From Symbiodinium natans (Eukaryota; Sar; Dinophyceae; Suessiales; Symbiodiniaceae): a DNA stretch of 64,000 nucleotides. The first letter of the stretch is position 1. Each line of letters opens with the position of its first letter. Under the pieces are notes generated by a model. It had not been told where the DNA came from, did not search any database, and was given only the letters and a program-made list of their open reading frames with translations. Positions 57,071-64,000 of this stretch are shown piece by piece. The stretch lies in contig CAJNDS010000131.1 in assembly GCA_905221605.1 (NCBI GenBank), positions 35,001 to 99,000 on the forward strand, given 5' to 3'. Both the position numbers and the translations under genes were made by a program.

Positions 57071-59076
57071 AAATCGCAAGCCCTGCTCCCTAAGATTTGG
57101 TCCCTAAGATGTTAGGTTCAAGTTTTCCTCCAAAAAGCCAAATCGCAAGCCCTGCTCTCTAAAATGTTGGGTTCAAGTTTTCCTCCAAAGAGACAAATCG
57201 CAAGCCCTGGTCCCTAAGATTGTGGGGTCATTCTTTGCTCCAGCGAGTCAAATTCACAAGTCCTGGTACCTAAGATTTGGGGTGGCTCTTTGGAGGAAAA
57301 CTTGAACCCACAATCTGCGGGACCAGGGCTTGCGATTTGACTCTTTGGAAGAAAACTTGAACCCAAGTTTTTCGGGACCAGGTGGACCAGGGCTTGCGAT
57401 TTGGCTTTTTGAAGCAAAACTGGAAGCCAAAATCTTAGGGGCCGGGGCTTGTGATTTGGCTCTTTGGAGGAAAACTTGAACCCCAAATCTTAGGGACCAG
57501 GGCTTCCGGTTTGCCCGCAATCTTAGGGACCAGATTTGGGTCTTTTGAGGAAAACTTGAACCCAAAATCTTAGGGACCAGAGCTTGCGATTTGGCTCTTT
57601 GGAGAAAGCTTGAACCCAGCATCTGCGGGACCAAGGCTTGCGATTTGGCTCTTTGGAGGAAGACTTGAACCCAAAATCTTAGGGACCAGGGCTTGTGATT
57701 TGGCTCTTTGGAAGAAAAATTGAACCCAAAATCTTAGGGACCAGGGCTTGTGATTTGTCTCTTTGGAAGAAAAATTGAACCCAAAATTTTGGGGACCAGG
57801 GCTTGCGATTTGGCTGTTTGGAGCAAAACATGACCCCACAATCTTAGGGACCAGGGCTTGCGCTTTGACTCTTTGGAGGAAAACTTGAACCCAAAATGTT
57901 AAGCACCAGGGCTTGCGATCTGACTTTTTGGAGGAAAACTTGAAGCCAAAGTTTCAGGGACCAGGGCTTGTCATTTGGCCTTTTGGAGCAAGACTTGAAG
58001 CCAAAGTTTTAGGGAGCAGGGCTTGCGATTTGGTTTTTTGGAGCAAAGCTTGAAGCCAAAGTTTTAGGGAGCAGGGCTTGCGATTTGGCTTTTTGGAGCA
58101 AAACTTGAAGCCAACGTTTTAGAGAGCAGGGCTTGCGATTTGGCTCTTTGATGTTCTTTGGAGCAAAACTTGAACTCAAAATCTTAGGGACCTGGGCTTG
58201 CGATTTGACTGTTTGGAGCAAAGAAATGACCCCACGAAACCTTGAAAGAAAAGGTGCTCTTTGTTCACTCTCACCTTTCGTTCGTTTCATTTTCTGAACG
58301 CTTTAATTTGAGTATGAATATCTAATGTAATATGTAAAGAGGGGTGTCCAAGTTTTTTTTGAGTGTTTCGGGTGTCCTTTTCCTTTTTTGTAGCGAAATA
58401 TTAAATATACACCCGCGCCGGAGATCTTGTTTTTGGAAACCTTGAAAGAAAAGTGCTTCTTTGTCCTCTCTCACTTTCGTTCGTTTCATTCGGTATAAAG
58501 TAAATAATTTAGCATGTAGAAAGGGTTGTCCAAGTTTTTTAGAGTGTTTCGGGTGTCCTTTTCTTCCTTTTCTGTAGCCACCCACCTTAACAGGACACCC
58601 ACACCAGAGACTCCGATTTTGGAAACTTGAAGGAAAGGCGCTCCCCTTTTTCCACCGTTGCCTTCCTGTCGTTCCTTGCGCAAGAGGCAATAAAAGAAAG
58701 AAATGATATTACATGTATCCAAAATTAGGGTGTCCTGTTTTTCTTTTCTGTAACAAGACCTACTTTTCACGGACACCCACACCGGAGACCTCCATTTTTT
58801 TGAACCCTTTGAAAGAAAGCAGGCCGAAGACTTAAGATTTTCTGTGCTCCCAAAAGACAAATCGCAAGCACCGTCTTCCTAAGATTTTGGAGAAGGGGAT
58901 GCTCCCAAAACACGCCCCCCAAGATTTTGGCAAAATGTGCTCCCAAAAGACAAGTCGCAGGCGCAGCCCTCCAAAAAATTTGGACAAGTTTATGCTCCCA
59001 ATCAGTTTTTCTTGTTAAAGATGAGTTTACATGTCTTCCTACCTTGTTCCTTTCTTCTTCCGGTTCGCTCGCTCGT

Positions 59077-59115
<39 letters not shown>

Positions 59116-59475
59116 CGCTCTCTCCATCTTTTTGCTTTTATGGGCGGCATGTCTTGTAGAATTGGAAGACGAGGAGGAGGGTGAACTACAAAGCAGAGAT
59201 TTGCTGAAGCAGAGAGGGAGTGAGACACGGCGAGGCATAGAGAGAGAAGCATAGACCGTGGGAGAGAAAGGGTCTCTTGACTCTTAGCTTCCCCTTTCTC
59301 AAGTCCATATTAATTTTCTTTCTTGTGGAAAAGAAAGAGGAAAAGAGAAGAGAGAAGAGGAATTTACATGTTCTTCCTACCTTGTTCTTGTCCCTCCTTC
59401 TTCTCTCCCCCCTGACCCTGTCTCTTTTTCTCTCTATCTCCTCATTTTTCTGTTAAAGTGGTACGGGAAGGCGGA
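56971..59475 (+). repeat. Tandem segmental duplication, copy 1
   Basis: This 2.5-kb block (part of an 88-bp repeat unit, the 60-bp array, about 900 bp of non-repetitive sequence and a CT microsatellite at 59080-59125) is repeated directly at 59476-62245 with only scattered differences. No gene is recognised in it. Confidence 0.9.
57070..58225 (+). repeat. Tandem repeat of about 60 bp that reverses orientation
   Basis: About 20 copies of a unit with CTTGCGATTTGGCTCTTTGG and AACTTGAACCCAAAATCTTA. The first four units (57070-57260) are on the opposite strand to the rest, so the array holds an inversion point near 57265. Confidence 0.9.
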
Positions 59476-61840
59476 TTGCCGGTCAAAATTTGCCGGGATC
59501 CCCTTGGCACTCTGCAAAAGTCCTGCAAATACCACACAAAACGGGAAAGGGGTAGGAACAACATTTGGGGGGGCAAAATCGCAAGCCCTGCTCCCTAAGA
59601 TTTGGTCCCTAAGATGTTAGGTTCAAGTTTTCCTCCAAAAAGCCAAATCGCAAGCCCTGCTCTCCAAAATGTTGGGTTCAAGTTTTCCTCCAAAGAGACA
59701 AATCGCAAGCCCTGGTCCCTAAGATTGTGGGGTCATTCTTTGCTCCAACGAGTCAAATTCACAAGTCCTGGTACCTAAGATTTGGGGTGGCTCTTTGGAG
59801 GAAAACTTGAACCCACAATCTGCGGGACCAGGGCTTGCGATTTGACTCTTTGGAAGAAAACTTGAACCCAAGTTTTTCGGGACCAGGGCTTGCGATCTGG
59901 CTCTTTGGAGGAAAAATTGAACCCACCATCATATGGACCAGGGCTTGCGATTTGGCTTTTTGAAGCCAAAATCTTAGGGACCAGGGCTTGCGATGTGACT
60001 CTTTGGAGGAAAACTTGAACCGAACATTTTGGGGACCAGGGCTTGCGAACTGGCTCTTTGGGGGAAAACTTGAACCCAAAATTTGGGGACCAGGGCTTGC
60101 GATTTGACTGATTGGAGCAAAGAATGACCCCGCAATCTCAGGGACCAGGGCTTGCGATTTGGCTCTTTGGAGGAAAACTACTTGGAACCCACAATCTTAG
60201 GGACCAGGGCTTGCGATTTGGCTTTTTGGAGCAAAACTGGAACCCAAAATCTTAGGGGCCGGGGCTTGTGATTTGGCTCTTTGGAGGAAAACTTGAACCC
60301 CAAATCTTAGGGACCAAGGCTTCCGGTTTGCCCGCAATCTTAGGGACCAGATTTGGGTCTTTGGAGGAAAACTTGAACCCAAAATCTTAGGGACCAGAGC
60401 TTGCGATTTGGCTCTTTGGAGAAAGCTTGAACCCAGAATCTGCGGGACCAAGGCTTGCGATTTGGCTCTTTGGAGGAAGACTTGAACCCAAAATCTTAGG
60501 GACCAGGGCTTGTGATTTGGCTCTTTGGAAGAAAAATTGAACCCAAAATCTTAGGGACCAGGGCTTGTGATTTGTCTCTTTGGAAGAAAAATTGAACCCA
60601 AAATTTTGGGGACCAGGGCTTGCGATTTGGCTGTTTGGAGCAAAACATGACCCCACAATCTTAGGGACCAGGGCTTGCGCTTTGACTCTTTGGAGGAAAA
60701 CTTGAACCCAAAATCTTAAGCACCAGGGCTTGCGATCTGACTTTTTGGAGGAAAACTTGAAGCCAAAGTTTCAGGGACCAGGGCTTGTCATTTGGCCTTT
60801 TGGAGCAAGACTTGAAGCCAAAGTTTTAGGGAGCAGGGCTTGCGATTTGGCGATTTTGGAGCAAAGCTTGAAGCCAAAGTTTTAGGGAGCAGGGCTTGCG
60901 ATTTGGCTCTTTGATGTTCTTTGGAGCAAAACTTGAACTCAAAATCTTAGGGACCTGGGCTTGCGATTTGACTGTTTGGAGCAAAGAAATGACCCCACGA
61001 AACCTTGAAAGAAAAGGTGCTCTTTGTTCACTCTCACCTTTCGTTCGTTTCATTTTCTGAACGCTTTAATTTAAGTATGAATATCTAATGTAATATGTAA
61101 AGAGGGGTGTCCAAGTTTTTTTTGAGTGTTTCGGGTGTCCTTTTCCTTTTTTGTAGCGAAATATTAAATACACACCCGCACCGGAGATCTTGTTTTTGGA
61201 ACCTTGAAAGAAAAGTGCTTCTTTGTCCTCTCTCACTTTCGTTCGTTTCATTCGGTATAAAGTAAACAATTTAGCATGTAGAAAAGGGTTGTCCAAGTTT
61301 TTTAGAGTGTTTCGGGTGTCCTTTTCTTCCTTTTCTGTAGCCACCCACCTTAACAGGACACCCACACCAGAGACTCCGATTTTGGAAACTTGAAGGAAAG
61401 GCGCTCCCCTTTTTCCACCGTTGCCTTCCTGTCGTTCCTTGCGCAAGAGGCAATAAAAGAAAGAAATGATGTTACATGTATCCAAAATTAGGGTGTCCTG
61501 TTTTTCTTTTCTGTAACAAGACCTACTTTTCACGGACACCCACACCGGAGACCTCCATTTTTTTGAACCCTTTGAAAGAAAGCAGGCCGAAGACTTAAGA
61601 TTTTCTGTGCTCCCAAAAGACAAATCGCAAGCACCGTCTTCCTAAGACTTTGGAGAAGGGGATGCTCCCAAAACACGCCCCCCAAGATTTTGGCAAAATG
61701 TGCTCCCAAAAAGACAAGTCGCAGGCGCAGCCCTCCAAAAAAATTGGACAAGCTTATGCTCCCAATCAGCTTTTCTTGTTAAAGATGAGTTTACATGTCT
61801 TCCTACCTTGTTCCTTTCTTCTTCCGGTTCGCTCGCTCGT

Positions 61841-61885
<45 letters not shown>

Positions 61886-62245
61886 CGCTCTCTCCATCTT
61901 TTTGCTTTTATGGGCGGCATGTCTTGTAGAATTGGAAGACGAGGAGGAGGGTGAACTACAAAGCAGAGATTTGCTGAAGCAGAGAGGGAGTGAGACACGG
62001 CGAGGCATAGAGAGAGAAGCATAGACCGTGGGAGAGAAAGGGTCTCTTGACTCTTAGCTTCCCCTTTCTCAAGTCCATATTAATTTTCTTTCTTGTGGAA
62101 AAAAAAGAGGAAAAGAGAAGAGAGAAGAGGAATTTACAAGTTCTTCCTACCTTGTTCTTGTCCCTCCTTCTTCTCTCCCCCCTGACCCTGTCTCTTTTTC
62201 TCTCTATCTCCTCATTTTTCTGTTAAAGTGGTACGGGAAGGCGGA
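59476..62245 (+). repeat. Tandem segmental duplication, copy 2
   Basis: Same order of landmarks as copy 1, about 265 bp longer because the 60-bp array gained units near 59900-60200. The CT microsatellite is also longer here. Very low divergence elsewhere suggests a recent event. Confidence 0.9.
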
Positions 62246-62790
62246 ATGAGATGAAGGCAGCGTCCTCCCCTGGAGGCACCTGCCCACAAAAAAAGGAGCA
62301 TCAGCTTCCAAGAGATTTGCAGAAGGAGAGAGGGAATGAGACAACGCAGGGCATGGAGAGAAGCGTAGACCGTGGGGGAGAGAGAGCGAGAGGGCCTCTT
62401 GGCCCTCTTGGCTTTCCCCTTATCTCGTTCTCTGTTTAGACAAGAAAAAAAGGGAGTTTGCACCTTCTTCTCGCTCCTCACTCGTCTCTCTTCTCCACAC
62501 CCCTCTCGCGCTCCTTTTTTCCCCCTTTTTCAGCGGGCTTGAGGACAAGGGGTTTCCCCACGACCGCCCCACGCTGCACTCACTCTCTCTCTCTCTCTCT
62601 CTCTCTCTCGCTCTGTTTTTTCTTTCTTTTCTGAGAAGAACAGGAAGGGGTGGAAGCTGATGCTGGGTGCCTCCAGGGGGGGGACGTTGCCTTCCTCTCA
62701 TTCGTACCACTTTAAAAAGAATGAGGAGATATAGAGAAGGAGTGACAGGGTCAGGGGGAGAGAAGCGGGAGGGACAAGAACAAGGTTAGA
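62150..62790 (+). repeat. Large inverted repeat
   Basis: 62150-62310 (CTTGTCCCTCCTTC, CCCTGACCCTGTCTC, AAGTGGTACG, CCTGGAGGCACC) recurs reverse-complemented at about 62645-62790. The roughly 330-bp centre includes a CT run at 62575-62615. Past the right arm, inverted copies of the 60-bp repeat unit follow (62846-62970). Confidence 0.8.
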
Positions 62791-63141
62791 AGAGGCCATG
62801 ATAGTACGACTTACGTGACAGCAGCGTGCCCTCGTGGGAACGTCAAGTTTTCCTCCAAAGAGCCAAATCAAGCCCTGGTCCCTAAGATATTGGGTTCAAG
62901 TTTTCTTCCAAAGAGCCAAATCGCAAGCCCTGGTCCCTAAGATTTTTGGGTTCAAGTTTTCTTCCAATCTAAGAACATGTCTGGCGACCCCGAAAAGACA
63001 TAGACTCCCAGTTTCCCACGTGACAGCCTCGTACCCTCGTCGGAATGGGTTTGGTAATAACAAAACCCGAGTGCCAGCTTCCAAATAAACCCTATTTAAG
63101 CCACCCACGGGGGGGGGGTTGCCCTAGAGCCTAAAACCTGA

Positions 63142-63262
63142 ACCCTAAGCCCTAAAAACCTAAACCCTGAACCCTAAACCCTAAACCCTAAACCCTAAAC
63201 CCTAAACCCTAAACCCTAAACCCTAAACCCTAAACCCTAAACCCTAAACCCTAAACCCTACT
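63142..63262 (+). repeat. (CCCTAAA)n array before the last gene fragment
   Basis: About 17 units; a mixed TTTAGGG array (63365-63600, with TTCAGGG and TTTCGGG variants) follows on the far side of the exon at 63321. Confidence 0.95.
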
Positions 63263-63320
63263 TCCGAAACCCTAACTAAGCCCATGACCCCTCGAAAGCC
63301 TTAGCCTCTGCCCAGCTCAG

Positions 63321-63860
63321 GCATCGTGCTAGCCAAAGAGCTCATGGCGAGGCTCTTTCCTTGGGCTTAGGGTTTCGGGTTTCGGGTTTCGGGTTCAGGG
63401 TTTGGGGTTTAGGGTTTAGGGTTTAGGGTTCAGGGTTTAGGGTTTAGGGTTCAGGGTTTCGGGTTTGGGGTTCAGGGTTCAGGGTTCAGGGTTCAGGGTT
63501 TAGGGTTTGCAGGGTTGAGGGTTCAGGGTTCAGGGTTTGGGTTCCGGGATCAGGGTTCAGGGTTTCAGGGTTTAGGGTTTAGGGTTCACGGCGAAGTTCA
63601 CGGTTTAGGGGTTAGGGCGCCCTCTGCCCAACTGTTCAGTTGTCCTGGGGCGGGGGGTGAGAGATCTGAGCAGGACCACCAAGTGCGGAGTTTCCTGTCT
63701 TGGTTGATGGGCTCTGCTGAGTTGGACCTTAGTCACCCTGGTCAAACAGCTCCACTGTGAATAGTAAACCCTGGACCAACCCACTTACCACGAGGCCGCA
63801 CCTCGTCGAGAAGAGGAAGGTGTTGGAGGCGACTGCATATCTGGCAGCGCTTCTCTTGGG
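63321..63860 (+). CDS. Two exons of an unidentified gene running off the window
   Basis: 63321-63351 and 63795-63860 are open and join in phase 2 with GC starts after each exon and AG before each. The joined piece includes IVLAKELMAR and VEKRKVLEATAYLAALL, a strongly helical pattern that could come from a helical-repeat protein, but no family is recognised. The CCCTAAA array upstream and TTTAGGG array downstream of the first exon match the layout of proven exons. Missing exons may lie on either side. Confidence 0.4.
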
Positions 63861-64000
63861 GCTTAGGGTTTGGGGACTTGGAGTTTCGGCTGTTTAGGGT
63901 TTAGGGTTTAGGGTTTGGGCTCTAGGGTCTAGGGTTTAGGGTTTTGGGCTGCATGGCGAGTCAATCCTTCTACGTTGTGTCTGGTTGCGGTGGCCCTCAA

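Noticed and set aside
55895-57115. Several open frames on both strands across the 80- and 88-bp tandem repeats
   Set aside because: Unit lengths let frames stay open by repetition; no family similarity and no exon signals.
57214-60656. Repeated minus-strand frames rich in KSQIASPGP-like units
   Set aside because: By-products of the 60-bp satellite; nearly identical frames recur in both copies of the segmental duplication.

Overview
This window looks like a piece of a dinoflagellate nuclear genome, probably of the Symbiodinium/Suessiales type. The reasons are: telomere-like TTTAGGG/CCCTAAA arrays scattered throughout; all recognisable genes on the + strand; introns whose 5' ends are often GC or GA instead of GT, whose 3' end is almost always AG followed by G in the exon, and whose first intron bases are often repeated at the start of the next exon; many small terminal-inverted-repeat elements inside introns; and a 14-base match to the core of the dinoflagellate spliced leader. 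The species call is inference. The splice pattern is read directly by aligning exon translations to well-known protein families from memory.

Layout. 0.1-3.0 kb: 3' part of a membrane acyltransferase-3-like gene (10 exons). 3.8-6.6 kb: a complete cation/proton antiporter (7 exons, 558 aa). 9.4-11.8 kb: a complete secreted chitinase with two chitin-binding domains and a GH18 domain (3 exons, 682 aa). 13.0-50.7 kb: a CUL1-like cullin cut into about 46 micro-exons (12-72 bp), from its N-terminal repeats through the neddylation site to the terminal Tyr-Leu-Ala. 24.1-37.4 kb: a second gene lies entirely inside one 14.5-kb cullin intron, on the same strand. It has 25 exons that chain in phase into a 507-aa protein joining a mahogunin/LUL-type RING domain to a UBE2Q-type ubiquitin-conjugating (E2) domain. 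50.7-63.3 kb: repeat-rich DNA, with AT-rich palindrome arrays, tandem 60-, 80- and 88-bp repeats, a 2.5-2.8 kb tandem duplication and a large inverted repeat. 63.3-63.9 kb: two exons of an unidentified gene that runs off the window.

The two most unusual points are linked. First, a RING E3 fused to an E2 sits inside a cullin gene, so three parts of the ubiquitin system share one locus. Second, the introns of both genes repeatedly have (TTTAGGG)n near the 5' splice site and (CCCTAAA)n near the 3' splice site, so each such intron could fold back on itself and bring its tiny flanking exons together. Gene models were built by eye from splice phase and family similarity; a few junctions, noted below, are unresolved.
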